Source of the DNA: Olivibacter sitiensis DSM 17696 | Lineage (GTDB): Bacteria; Bacteroidota; Bacteroidia; Sphingobacteriales; Sphingobacteriaceae | NCBI RefSeq assembly: GCF_000427965.1 | Contig: NZ_ATZA01000003.1 | Coordinates: 62,001-126,000 of the forward strand | DNA length: 64,000 nt | Direction of reading: 5' to 3' | Shown: in pieces, positions 44,080-53,562 of the stretch | Layout: the number at the start of each line of letters is the position of its first letter | How positions within the stretch are numbered: the stretch's first letter is position 1 | Program-made: the position numbers and the translations under genes | Notes under the pieces: generated by a model | What the model was told of the DNA's origin: nothing | Database searches by the model: none | Seen by the model: the letters and a program-made list of their open reading frames with translations, nothing else

Positions 44080-44625
44080 TCAATCTTCCAGCACCCTTTC
44101 TTTGAGTGGTTTGCAAGGGAAACCAGCACATACCATCCATGCCGGCATGTCCTTCGTCACCACCGATCGAGCTCCGATAACTGTTCCCTCGCCAATAGTT
44201 ACTCCTGGGTGCACAAAAACATCGGCGGCCAACCAAGCTTCCGCACCAATATGTATGGGCAAAGTATAGAGCGGGAAACCTTTTTTTGTATAATCATGTG
44301 TGCCTGTACAAATATAGCTGCCTTGTGAGATTACGGCACGTTTACCAATATCAATCACAGCTTGTGAGTAAAGCTCTACTCCATTGGCAATGCCGCATTC
44401 GTCATCCAGCACCAAGTTCCAAGGCGCCCATATGGTAACGGCCGGATAAACGTGAACACCCTTACCCACCTTTGCGCCAAAACAACGCAATAGAAAAGAA
44501 CGCCAGCCATGCAAAGGCCTAGGAGAGTAACGGAACAATAGCCAGTATATTATTCCCCAAAGCAGCCGCATCAGGCGATTGCGCAAAGAAAATGATGCGC
44601 CTGTATGTGTATCTTGATTGACCAT
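44080..44625 (-). CDS. WcaF-type colanic-acid acetyltransferase
   Basis: 181 residues. N-terminal RLLWGIIYWLLFRYSPRPLHGWRSFLLRCFGAKVG is the WcaF hallmark, followed by left-handed beta-helix repeats (VGKGVHVYPAVTIW, CTGTHDY, VFVHPGVTIGEGTVIGARSVVTKDMP). It O-acetylates a sugar of the polymer using acetyl-CoA. It lies 17 bp after a GT4 gene. Confidence 0.9.
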   Translation of the reverse strand: MVNQDTHTGASFSLRNRLMRLLWGIIYWLLFRYSPRPLHGWRSFLLRCFGAKVGKGVHVYPAVTIWAPWNLVLDDECGIANGVELYSQAVIDIGKRAVISQGSYICTGTHDYTKKGFPLYTLPIHIGAEAWLAADVFVHPGVTIGEGTVIGARSVVTKDMPAWMVCAGFPCKPLKERVLED

Positions 44626-44642
44626 TACTATTTACAACTTAA

Positions 44643-45824
44643 TTACTTACTACTTACAGCTCCTTCCAAAGCCGCCTTCATCTTCAAAGCTGCTTGTTCT
44701 ACGGTAAAGCACCTTTCATAAACCAATTTAGCCTTTTGCCCCATTTCTTTTTGTTCTGCATCTGAGCACTGAGACCATTTTATTAATAAGTTTTTTATGC
44801 CTTCCAACTCATCAGGCTCAACCAATCCGCCTTTTCCCTCAGCAATTTCGCGCCAGATATTTACTTGATCGGAAATCAACACTGCTTTTCCGCAGGCCAT
44901 TGCCTCCACAACGGCGATGCCGAAATTCTCCTGATGGCTGGGTAAGATAAAAGCATCACAATTATAAAAAGCGCCCCATTTGGCATCGCCTTGCAACATA
45001 CCCGGAAAGTGAATCTGGGAATCATCCTTCGTCATCTCTTGAAGTTGCTCGCCAAAAGTGGTATTCAAGCCCGGCCCCGCTATCACCAAATCAGGTAAAT
45101 CCATTGTTTTACCTTTCAAGTCCAAATATGCGCTAATCAATAGATCTACTCCTTTCTTAGGATGAATACGACTTAGAAATAATAAAAAGCGCTTAGTTTT
45201 CACTGTTGGACAACGCTCCAAAAATGTTTGCCTAATACCTCCTGCATTCACAGGAGGAGCAGCTATGCCATAGCCAATATTTAATTCCTTTTTGGGATGA
45301 TATGGGCTAAATGCGTCCCTGGCCAACAACAATTCTTGTTCGCAGGTAAACAATAGGCCATCAGCATCATTGATTACTTTACTTTCAAAAAGCTTCCAGA
45401 AAATCCAATTCCGAATAGCCTTTAACCTTCTACCCTTCGCCCTTTGAAAATAAGGGTCCAGCATGCCATGAGGCATTATAAAAAGTTTGGTCTTCCCACC
45501 CCTACTTTTATGTTTCCTCCATGCCTTATACGTGCCATAACTATTGTAGAGCCAAAGGCCATGCACGATAACAACATCATAACTGTCCAAATGCGTTTCC
45601 AACCAGTTTGCGAGTTCCCGATTGTATGCATAAGGTGTTTTACCTTCACCTATTGCATAGATAGGGAAACGCTCGTGTTTAAGGAAATCACTTTTGGGGT
45701 TATCGAATGAAAGCACCTCGTTTTCTATCCCCAATTGCGATAAAGCTGGAATACTATTCCTAATTCCTTGGCTAGGCCCCCCATGGCTGGGATCCATGCT
45801 ATTTATTACCCTGAGTATTTTCAT
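44643..45824 (-). CDS. GT4 glycosyltransferase
   Basis: 393 residues, GT-B. N-terminal INSMDPSHGGPSQGIRNSIPALSQLG and late SHQENFGIAVVEAMACGKAVLIS (E-x7-E donor site) mark the GT4 family. The sugar is not known. It starts 9 bp after the acyltransferase at 45834. Confidence 0.88.
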   Translation of the reverse strand: MKILRVINSMDPSHGGPSQGIRNSIPALSQLGIENEVLSFDNPKSDFLKHERFPIYAIGEGKTPYAYNRELANWLETHLDSYDVVIVHGLWLYNSYGTYKAWRKHKSRGGKTKLFIMPHGMLDPYFQRAKGRRLKAIRNWIFWKLFESKVINDADGLLFTCEQELLLARDAFSPYHPKKELNIGYGIAAPPVNAGGIRQTFLERCPTVKTKRFLLFLSRIHPKKGVDLLISAYLDLKGKTMDLPDLVIAGPGLNTTFGEQLQEMTKDDSQIHFPGMLQGDAKWGAFYNCDAFILPSHQENFGIAVVEAMACGKAVLISDQVNIWREIAEGKGGLVEPDELEGIKNLLIKWSQCSDAEQKEMGQKAKLVYERCFTVEQAALKMKAALEGAVSSK

Positions 45825-45833
45825 ACCTAAATG

Positions 45834-46502
45834 CTAATAGACAAATCCTTTTTCGCGATGGAAATACTTGGCTTCCCTATTCAAGTCGGAAACGGGCTTG
45901 GCAGGTACTCCCGCATACAGCTTCCATTCATCCGAAAAAGCTTTATTAAGCAGCGATTTGGCCCCTAGGACAGAATAAGCAGGCAAAATGGCACCGCCCA
46001 AAATCGTTACGTTGGTTCCCACAAAGCAATAGTCGCCTATCTCTATGGGATGACTGTCCTGTCTATTCACGTAAATATCTATGGAATGTGTGAGCAATTG
46101 CGATTGATAGCCTGCAATGGTGACGTATTTCCCAATTCGGATGGGGCTGGTACAGTCGATATGATGATCTTTGGTGATGGCGCTGTGATCATCTACAAAA
46201 AGCAAGGACTGGCGACTTGGTTGGTGGCGGAAATGCTTTGAGTCCGTGCCGGAAGCAAAACCGGTGATCCAATTGCCACGGCCAATCGAAACCTGACTAC
46301 CCAGGTGAATTTCGTCCAAATGTACGGCCACATTGAAAGAAGCAATCTTGCTATGAGGCCCCATAATCAGTTTTCTAGGAAAAACCCAAGATAAGCCCAC
46401 ATGCGCCGTTGGATGTAGGTCATATTTAAAATAATGTCGCAGTAAAAGCCGTTTGAGCGGCATGGGTAAGATGACCGTGAGGCATTGCATCAGTTTTCGC
46501 AT
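45834..46502 (-). CDS. Hexapeptide-repeat acyltransferase (LbH family)
   Basis: 222 residues with LbH repeats (VSIGRGNWITGF, IRIGKYVTIAG, YCFVGTNVTILGGAILPAYSVLGAKSLLNK) and the catalytic-loop His in DHHIDC. It resembles WbbJ/NodL-like O-acetyltransferases. It lies 3 bp after the GT4 at 46506. Confidence 0.83.
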   Translation of the reverse strand: MRKLMQCLTVILPMPLKRLLLRHYFKYDLHPTAHVGLSWVFPRKLIMGPHSKIASFNVAVHLDEIHLGSQVSIGRGNWITGFASGTDSKHFRHQPSRQSLLFVDDHSAITKDHHIDCTSPIRIGKYVTIAGYQSQLLTHSIDIYVNRQDSHPIEIGDYCFVGTNVTILGGAILPAYSVLGAKSLLNKAFSDEWKLYAGVPAKPVSDLNREAKYFHREKGFVY

Positions 46503-46505
46503 GGG

Positions 46506-47639
46506 CTATTCGTTAAACAAATTTATGTATTTTGACACCATTTCCTCCGTTTTAAACCGCTTGATATTTTCAAATCCTTTTGCAAGCAAAGTCCTTTTTT
46601 TCCCTTCATCCTTTAATTCCAAGAAAGCTTCGGCAAAATCTTCCGGCTTGTTTGGATCGGCGTATAAGGCACCATCGCCTCCCACCTCTGGCATGGGTGC
46701 CAGGCTACTGGCAATAACCGGTGTACCGCAGGCCTGTGCTTCAATGACCGGCCAGCCAAATCCTTCAGAGTAGGAAGGAAAAACAAAAACCTCCGCCCCA
46801 TTTATTAGGGCTTCCAATAGTTCGTGCTTGGGTTTAACGATTTCCACTACACGACTACCCAATCCACTGTTATCGATGGCTTCTTGCAGCCTCTCATCAA
46901 TGGCCTGTCCCGAAAAGCAGATTATGCCTTCCCATCTGCTTTCCAAGCAAGCCAGCATCTTCACTAGCATAGTGCGGTTTTTTCTCGGCAGGGAAGATCC
47001 CAAATGAAGCAGATAGGGTTTGTGCAACAACGCTTGAAGTTGACTATCCTTTAATCGCCCTACCCGCTCCTTTTCGGAAAGTTGGTGAAATGGTGCATTG
47101 AATCCATTCAAGATGACCTTCCATCCCGATTTGGTTCTACCCCCATTTAGAGCTATCAGTTGATCCAGCGTAAATTGCGATACTGTAGCTATTTTCTTGG
47201 CCTTTGTTAGATGCTTTAGGATCCATTTTTGCAAGATGAGGCCCGTTCGGCTGGCCGGGCAATAAGCATCGGCATAGCCCAAAGCCCCGCGAATGGCCAA
47301 TACATCATGGCAGGTAATGGATGAACGATCCCTAGGCAAAGCACTTAAATAAGGTGCATTGGAATGATCGCAAATGTGGTAGTGTATGTCGTGGGAACCA
47401 AATAGGCTTTTACATTTCAATATTAAGGGAAACAGCAGCCATTTATCGATGTAGCCCAACCATTTGCCATAGCCTTTTAAGGTCGTACTTGCCATTCTGC
47501 CAAAAAAAACCAGCGGTTTGATAACCTGTACCTTCAGTTCATTTTTTGTCAGACCTTGCTGGAGCATAGTACAAAAACGGATCATACTTTCCTGCCTATC
47601 AGCTGGGTAATTTGCTATCAATATTAACCTTTTAACCAT
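46506..47639 (-). CDS. GT4 glycosyltransferase
   Basis: 377 residues, GT-B. The donor site FPSYSEGFGWPVIEAQACGTPVIAS contains the E-x7-E pair. HLGSSLPRKNRTMLVKML opens the second domain. It overlaps the polymerase gene by 8 bp. Confidence 0.88.
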   Translation of the reverse strand: MVKRLILIANYPADRQESMIRFCTMLQQGLTKNELKVQVIKPLVFFGRMASTTLKGYGKWLGYIDKWLLFPLILKCKSLFGSHDIHYHICDHSNAPYLSALPRDRSSITCHDVLAIRGALGYADAYCPASRTGLILQKWILKHLTKAKKIATVSQFTLDQLIALNGGRTKSGWKVILNGFNAPFHQLSEKERVGRLKDSQLQALLHKPYLLHLGSSLPRKNRTMLVKMLACLESRWEGIICFSGQAIDERLQEAIDNSGLGSRVVEIVKPKHELLEALINGAEVFVFPSYSEGFGWPVIEAQACGTPVIASSLAPMPEVGGDGALYADPNKPEDFAEAFLELKDEGKKRTLLAKGFENIKRFKTEEMVSKYINLFNE

Positions 47640-49011
47640 TATTACCTGCTCTTATAATCTTTCTCTTCCACTTAGGACGCTTTGTACAAGCCAATAATAA
47701 GCCTGTATATAGTACAAAAAAACCCAAGCTAGTCGGTTGTCCCCAGCCTCCTTGACTAATTACAATTAAACCTGTACTTAGCAAAAGCCACGGTAGCAAG
47801 TCTCCTTTAACCATATATTTATACGAGTTTAAGGCAATATTTCCGGCTAGAAGTAATCTAATAAATATAATCATTAACCCTAATATAGGACCTGCTTCTC
47901 CGATCATTCTTCCCCATTCCCCTTCGGCGATTAAAAAAGTAGCTCTGCCGCTTAACATAACTGCACCCGCGTTTGTTCCCATACCCAAGCCATATCCAAA
48001 AAAAGGTAATCCTTTTGATTTAAATATAGCGCTATACATACCGCCCAAAAAGCGATCCATAAACACGCCTTCCAGCCCTCCTTCGGCATCGTTAGCCTTA
48101 TCAAATCTTGTTGTGAATACCTCTAATGATTCATTAAAACTTCCTGATTTTACCACTACCAATAACACAATACCAAGCCCCAATGCTGCAAATAGAATAT
48201 TTTTCAAAAATTTCGGATTTCTAGATAGTGCCAATAACACAAATAAGCAAATTAAACACACATTAAAAAACAAAGAGCGGCTAATAGACAGGGGTATGGC
48301 TATTGCTAATGCCCCCGAAGCAGCCATTAATATAATCTTGTTCATTTTCTCTTTGGGATTAAGCCAAAAATAGAAAATAAAAGGAGCCACGAACGCATAA
48401 AAAGTACTCAATCCATTGGTAAAAGAAAAAGTGCCTGGAGGCCGCATAAAGCCCATGGCTCCTGAAAAACCTGCTCCTTCTTCATCCCCTCCTACTCCCC
48501 GATTTACCCAGGCCGACTGGGGCGAGTAAAACTGCAAAAAAACCAATATGGTCATGGGAATGGCAATCCATAGCAGGCATTTACCTACCTTGACCACATC
48601 CTCCCTTATAAAGACTTGCCCAATCAAAAAAGCCAAGGAAAAATGCAATAACAGGATCCGTGCACCAAAGAGTGCCACAAACAGATTTCTATGTCCCAGA
48701 AGCATCGTAAACAATAAGGAAAACAGACCAATGCCCCAAACCCATTTAACCATAGAAGGCGGCTTAAAAAAATCTTGATTGATAGCCGTAAAAATCAACC
48801 ATAATGCGATCGGATCTCGTACAACTAACAATGGAGATGCCAAAAAAGGTAAAAACCATTTGCGTAGCGCTCCCTCGAAAATAACCAAAAGAATATACAG
48901 CCAAATTCCTTTTTTTATTAATCCCAATTGCTTTTCCTTTGTTTTCGCTCTACGCTGAGCCATCAAACGGATGGGATCTGGCTTATTTGTCGTTATTGAT
49001 ATGGGTTCCAT
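47632..49011 (-). CDS. Wzy-type O-antigen polymerase/ligase-like membrane protein
   Basis: 459 residues with about 11 hydrophobic segments and a large periplasmic loop (about residues 145-180 and 290-340). The SISRSLFFNVCLICLFVLLALSR and PFFGYGLGMGTNAG segments match the O-antigen ligase/polymerase (Wzy_C) group. It would polymerise repeat units in the periplasm. The annotated ATG overlaps the upstream GT by 29 bp; a later ATG at 48963 avoids the overlap and may be the true start. Confidence 0.82.
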   Translation of the reverse strand: MEPISITTNKPDPIRLMAQRRAKTKEKQLGLIKKGIWLYILLVIFEGALRKWFLPFLASPLLVVRDPIALWLIFTAINQDFFKPPSMVKWVWGIGLFSLLFTMLLGHRNLFVALFGARILLLHFSLAFLIGQVFIREDVVKVGKCLLWIAIPMTILVFLQFYSPQSAWVNRGVGGDEEGAGFSGAMGFMRPPGTFSFTNGLSTFYAFVAPFIFYFWLNPKEKMNKIILMAASGALAIAIPLSISRSLFFNVCLICLFVLLALSRNPKFLKNILFAALGLGIVLLVVVKSGSFNESLEVFTTRFDKANDAEGGLEGVFMDRFLGGMYSAIFKSKGLPFFGYGLGMGTNAGAVMLSGRATFLIAEGEWGRMIGEAGPILGLMIIFIRLLLAGNIALNSYKYMVKGDLLPWLLLSTGLIVISQGGWGQPTSLGFFVLYTGLLLACTKRPKWKRKIIRAGNNG

Positions 49012-50251
49012 TTCCTTTCATTAAAGCTTCGACCATAACAGTCAACTCCGAACCATAGACGGTCCAGGGTCGCTGCAGCGCCTTCAATCTCGCAGCCTTT
49101 CCCGTCCTTTCAACCACTGCCGGATCCAACAATATCTCTTCTATCTTCTGAATCAGCGCATTTGTATTGCCCGCTTCCACCAGCCAACCGTCCTTTCCGT
49201 CTTCAATCAAATCCGCCCCTGCCGTACGGTCGGTAGTAATCACGGGAGTACCCTGAGACATGGCTTCGGTGATAACTAAGCCAAAGCCTTCAAACAAAGA
49301 AGGGAACAACAGTACATCGTGCTCACGCATGGCTTTCAAAATTTCTCCGTGAGCTAAACTAGGAATATAGCGGTGTTTTTTTAAACCCTCGTTTAAGGGA
49401 CGGCAATCTTCCGAAGTCTTACGACCTATAATAGTTAAATCGACCATGTCACCCAGCATCTCTACGGCTTCCAATACATTGGCAATGCCTTTACGTTGGG
49501 AGAGTCCTCCCACAAACAATAGTTTAAGTGGGCGCCCTACTATATATGTGTACTCCCTAGTCAAATTGGCTTCCGGAAAACCATAGGGGATGACATGCAC
49601 AGGGGCTAGATGTCCAGGATAAGATTCCAAGGTCTTCTTGGTAAAACTACTCGCCACAAAAACATGATCGGCTAAATTGAGCTCTTCATCCTTTCTTTTC
49701 AGTTTATTTTCCGAATCCTTAAAGCTCGTCAGAGTGGAAGCCCATTCAGGCCTTTTATCCAATTCTTCTTGCATCAATTGCCGTGCAGCGCGCCAATAAC
49801 CAATGGGTAAATCATATAGATTTAGCAGCCCCATTTGCTTTGCACGCTGAAAAACTTCCAATGCGGCGTCTTCATAAGCATAGACAGCTTTTAATAAATC
49901 ACCTTTTTGTCTGTTCAATTGCCTAGCACTATATCGCGAACTACGGCGTGATACCGCATCAATGCAGAAAACACCATCTTCGTGTTGTATCAAGGCTTTC
50001 CAGCTGATTTTGGAAGCCAATAGGCGCCCGGTTTCTATAAAAGGATCTACCCTAGTCAAGGCTCTTAAATCCTTATCAAAGGTTCTTTTTCTGATTTCTC
50101 CCAAGGCAGGCAATCCTCCTAAGCGATACATTAAATCATTGGGAAAAGCCGCTATGCTGGTATGAAATTCCGAAAGAATCCCTGCGTCTTTAAACCCCCG
50201 TAAAGCTGCACGTACATTTTGATTGCCAATGGGATGAGTCAACAATAACAT
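48983..50251 (-). CDS. GT4 glycosyltransferase
   Basis: 422 residues, GT-B. LKLLFVGGLSQRKGI opens the C-terminal domain and FPSLFEGFGLVITEAMSQGTPVITT carries the donor-binding E-x7-E. The N-terminal NQNVRAALRGFKDAGILSEFHTSI is unusual for the family. It lies 13 bp after the next upstream GT. Confidence 0.87.
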   Translation of the reverse strand: MLLLTHPIGNQNVRAALRGFKDAGILSEFHTSIAAFPNDLMYRLGGLPALGEIRKRTFDKDLRALTRVDPFIETGRLLASKISWKALIQHEDGVFCIDAVSRRSSRYSARQLNRQKGDLLKAVYAYEDAALEVFQRAKQMGLLNLYDLPIGYWRAARQLMQEELDKRPEWASTLTSFKDSENKLKRKDEELNLADHVFVASSFTKKTLESYPGHLAPVHVIPYGFPEANLTREYTYIVGRPLKLLFVGGLSQRKGIANVLEAVEMLGDMVDLTIIGRKTSEDCRPLNEGLKKHRYIPSLAHGEILKAMREHDVLLFPSLFEGFGLVITEAMSQGTPVITTDRTAGADLIEDGKDGWLVEAGNTNALIQKIEEILLDPAVVERTGKAARLKALQRPWTVYGSELTVMVEALMKGNGTHINNDK

Positions 50252-50264
50252 AATTATAAAAAAA

Positions 50265-51323
50265 TCAATTAAACAAGATACTTTCCCATTGGTTTATCAA
50301 TACATTTGGAGCAAACCGGGCCTGGTAGAGCGCCTTTTGTTTGTCCGCACTGACTTTTCCCATAGCAATATCATCGGCAAATCTTTTAACCTCCATTTTG
50401 ACCTGTTCATAATCACCCACATTTTCTAATAATCTGGTGCTCAACGGATCGCAGGCAATATCGGCTATCCCCCCCCTATTACTAGCTAACCAAGGCAGCC
50501 CTGCACTCATCACTTCCAACAAACTTATGGGCAAACCCTCCGGATGGGTGGACAGCAAAAGATATCCATTCAAAGAACTCAACACTTTTGACAATGCCCC
50601 TTTCCCATTAAATCTTCCATGGTATACCAAGTTGGGAAATTTCTCAAAAAAAATAGGGGGATAACGACTTCCCTCACCCCAGATGTGAAATTGGATATGG
50701 GTCAAATCAGGGTCATCACTCAATCGGCAAAGCAAATCTATTCCTTTTTCGGGTATCAATCGGCCATAGTAACCTAAACTTACCCTTTCACTTTTTAGAA
50801 TATCATTAACGGATACTTCCCTTGAAAAGCAAGGAACAGTGATAACCGTTCTATTCAACGCCTGCTGCATATCCTGTGCATTTCTTGTAGAACAGGCAAC
50901 TACTGTATGCGCATCACGCAAAGCCTTAATATAGTAAGAACTCCAGGTTTTCTGATCCTCTATATCTCCAGCAGTATGGTGATGATGAACCCAGTTTCTA
51001 GACCTAAAGAATTTGGAAACTAGGTATATACTATTACCCTGTCCGTTGGTATAAACTGCATCGTATTTTCTTTGAATAGCCTTCAAATAAAAAAAAATAA
51101 AAGTCAACACGTGAAATAACCCTTTTCTTCCTAGGAATACATCATTACAGACACTTCGATATCTGTCTGCTGTAGTTCTATCCATCCTAGAGTTTAAAAC
51201 AAACAGGTCAACGTTTGTGTTATTGCGCGACATATTTTCACAAAAACTTAATAAATGGCTTTCAATACCACCGGTTGGCATATGTTGTGTAGTAAATACC
51301 AAAATATGTTTACCCTTAGCCAT
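50265..51323 (-). CDS. GT4 glycosyltransferase
   Basis: 352 residues, GT-B. N-terminal FTTQHMPTGGIESHLLSFCENM, donor-domain start LGYYGRLIPEKGIDLL, and LLSTHPEGLPISLLEVMSAGLPWLAS with the E-x7-E-like region. It overlaps the upstream acyltransferase by 8 bp. It is AT-rich. Confidence 0.86.
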   Translation of the reverse strand: MAKGKHILVFTTQHMPTGGIESHLLSFCENMSRNNTNVDLFVLNSRMDRTTADRYRSVCNDVFLGRKGLFHVLTFIFFYLKAIQRKYDAVYTNGQGNSIYLVSKFFRSRNWVHHHHTAGDIEDQKTWSSYYIKALRDAHTVVACSTRNAQDMQQALNRTVITVPCFSREVSVNDILKSERVSLGYYGRLIPEKGIDLLCRLSDDPDLTHIQFHIWGEGSRYPPIFFEKFPNLVYHGRFNGKGALSKVLSSLNGYLLLSTHPEGLPISLLEVMSAGLPWLASNRGGIADIACDPLSTRLLENVGDYEQVKMEVKRFADDIAMGKVSADKQKALYQARFAPNVLINQWESILFN

Positions 51324-52422
51324 TGAATTTAACCCGTTTTTGAACCTTCATTCCAAAGATGCTCTTCCATAAATTAACCCAAACTATCCTTTGTTTTTCA
51401 ATCAACAAACCAAGTATACAAGCTACGCCGAGTACTACAGTAACACCAAAAATGTATTGTATCATATTATATTTCTCAAAAGGCACTATAGTCCTAAAAA
51501 GAAGCAACAATGGAAGGTGTAATACATATATGGGAAACGTTAAATCGGCTATTTTTCTAAAATTAGAAATAAACGATTTACTAATTTGGACCGAATTAAA
51601 TTCCTTGTTTGGTATCAACCAAATAGCAATAGCAATGATTAAGCCAACGATCCAATCCGTAATAAATTGGTTTGCAAAATAAAATGGCGAAGCTCCGATA
51701 CCTTTTGGTATGGGCTTTAGATAAAGCATTAACAAAATAGCAATAACTAATAATAAGACGAACAAAAACCAATTGAAACTAAACTTCAAATTCGGTTTTG
51801 GCAACCTATATGCCAAACATCCAAACACCCAAATGGGCATCATCGCTAAAATCTTTGGCCCTGCCAGCAAACAAACCAATATGAGTACTAACCACCCCAA
51901 TATTCCCTTTCCTTTATAAAACCAAAACCCAAAAATCAAATAATACCAAAACTCAAAACTTAAAGACCATAAGGGCCTATTGATAGGTGGAGCTGCAGAC
52001 AACAACCATATCTCATTGGAAAACAGAGCTGTTAACGGATACCTTATAATATCGTGCCCCCGATGGTAATTTTTAAACAAATCAGGATTAAATTCTTTTA
52101 AAATTAATTGAACAATGATGGACACGACCAAAGCCGGATAAACCACGGACGTAAGTTTGCTTAATCTAGCAACAGCATATTGCTTTACTCCTCTATTGTT
52201 ATTAGTAGTTGTATAACAAATCACATATCCAGATAAAACAAAGAAAACAACCACTGCAGCATGTGCAAATGTACCGTTATCTTCAATTGTATGTTGTGTA
52301 TCAGGAAACCATTGATCCATAGCATGACTAAAAAGCACAGTCAATGCCGCAATGATTCGTAGCGAATCAAGCATGAAACTTGTAATCGGATTAATTAGTT
52401 TGGGTTGACCAAGTAAAATCAT
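51316..52422 (-). CDS. OafA/YrhL-type membrane acyltransferase
   Basis: 368 residues with about 10 membrane segments. N-terminal LDSLRIIAALTVLFSHAMDQ with the catalytic His, then FFVLSGYVICY, as in acyltransferase family 3. It would add acetyl (or succinyl) groups to a sugar during assembly. It overlaps the pyruvyl transferase gene by 4 bp. It is AT-rich. Confidence 0.88.
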   Translation of the reverse strand: MILLGQPKLINPITSFMLDSLRIIAALTVLFSHAMDQWFPDTQHTIEDNGTFAHAAVVVFFVLSGYVICYTTTNNNRGVKQYAVARLSKLTSVVYPALVVSIIVQLILKEFNPDLFKNYHRGHDIIRYPLTALFSNEIWLLSAAPPINRPLWSLSFEFWYYLIFGFWFYKGKGILGWLVLILVCLLAGPKILAMMPIWVFGCLAYRLPKPNLKFSFNWFLFVLLLVIAILLMLYLKPIPKGIGASPFYFANQFITDWIVGLIIAIAIWLIPNKEFNSVQISKSFISNFRKIADLTFPIYVLHLPLLLLFRTIVPFEKYNMIQYIFGVTVVLGVACILGLLIEKQRIVWVNLWKSIFGMKVQKRVKFNG

Positions 52423-53516
52423 AGTTTTGATTTAATATAATTATCCAAAAGTTCAAAGTTGTTTGACGCTAAAGATTTAATTTCTTTTATAAGATCATCA
52501 TTCAAGTACCAAGCCTTATCATTTTCATCCTTAAGCCCTTCCATCCAGTCATCTATACAATTCATATCACCATCCCACATTTTTTGATAATTTCCCCTTC
52601 CTATCTGTTGAAAAAAACGTGCAGATTTTTCGTGAAAGGAAAAGCCAAAAACAGGAACACCAAATGTTGCACTTACAATGGATACATGTAGTTTTGTTGT
52701 AAGAATAGCATCACACTGGCGTAGAAAGTCTGCGGTTGTCCAATGATTCATTCTAGGCTGAATACAATAGGATAAATTTTCAATCTTAGAAAGTTGCTGC
52801 CCAACCCAACTAACATTTTGTGAGCTATAATCATAGAAAAAGATGATATGGAATTTTTTCAAAAAAACATTATCCTTAAAAAAATTAAGTGCACAAAACG
52901 CTTTAAATCGATCTTGGTCATCATATATTTTTTCTAAATGAAATCCTAAAATTTTTTTCTCGTGTCCTATCTTAGCTTTTAGGTCATGCATTGAATACCG
53001 ATGCGTATCAGGAATATCAGAATCGTTCAAAGTTAATGCAAGATCGGCCGTGATGTCAATAATTCTATTAACACCTACTTTCTTTAATAAATTAGCGGAA
53101 ACATCGTCCCTAATTGACAAGAAAGTGGCGTGTTGGCAAATATATTTTATGCGTTTACCTCCCGTTTTTGAGCCAATTGGGCCAGCTCCAGCGCCAACTA
53201 AAGCATAAGAAATCCCAAATAATCTCCATAGCCTAGCGGGCAATGTATATCTTAGTAATACCTTTTTGCCAATTTTGGTTCCATTATCATCTTCTAAGTA
53301 TCCACCTCCTCCAAATACTACAAATTTGGGGAATAACACGTTTCCTACCTTCCATTCAGCATCGCAATACTCTAATTGGATAGCACTTGGCAATCTTAAT
53401 GTTACACTTTCAATTAACCATTTTTCCTTCAAATACTTTGCTATTATTTCCAAAAGTAATAAATCTCCAAAATTGGTGGTATTATAACAACCATGAATAA
53501 CCGCTTTTTTATACAT
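52419..53516 (-). CDS. Polysaccharide pyruvyl transferase family protein
   Basis: 365 residues. The N-terminal YNTTNFGDLLLLEIIAKYL (G-D motif) and LRCQCDAILTTKLHVSIVSATFGVPVFGFSFHEKSARFF-like region (TTKLHVSI) match the CsaB/WcaK pyruvyl-transferase family, which ketal-links pyruvate from PEP to sugars. Pyruvylation would add a negative charge to the polymer. It is AT-rich. Confidence 0.87.
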   Translation of the reverse strand: MYKKAVIHGCYNTTNFGDLLLLEIIAKYLKEKWLIESVTLRLPSAIQLEYCDAEWKVGNVLFPKFVVFGGGGYLEDDNGTKIGKKVLLRYTLPARLWRLFGISYALVGAGAGPIGSKTGGKRIKYICQHATFLSIRDDVSANLLKKVGVNRIIDITADLALTLNDSDIPDTHRYSMHDLKAKIGHEKKILGFHLEKIYDDQDRFKAFCALNFFKDNVFLKKFHIIFFYDYSSQNVSWVGQQLSKIENLSYCIQPRMNHWTTADFLRQCDAILTTKLHVSIVSATFGVPVFGFSFHEKSARFFQQIGRGNYQKMWDGDMNCIDDWMEGLKDENDKAWYLNDDLIKEIKSLASNNFELLDNYIKSKL

Positions 53517-53562
53517 TTTAAGTAAATAACATTTGCTAAGGAATAAATAGTTTAATCGTACA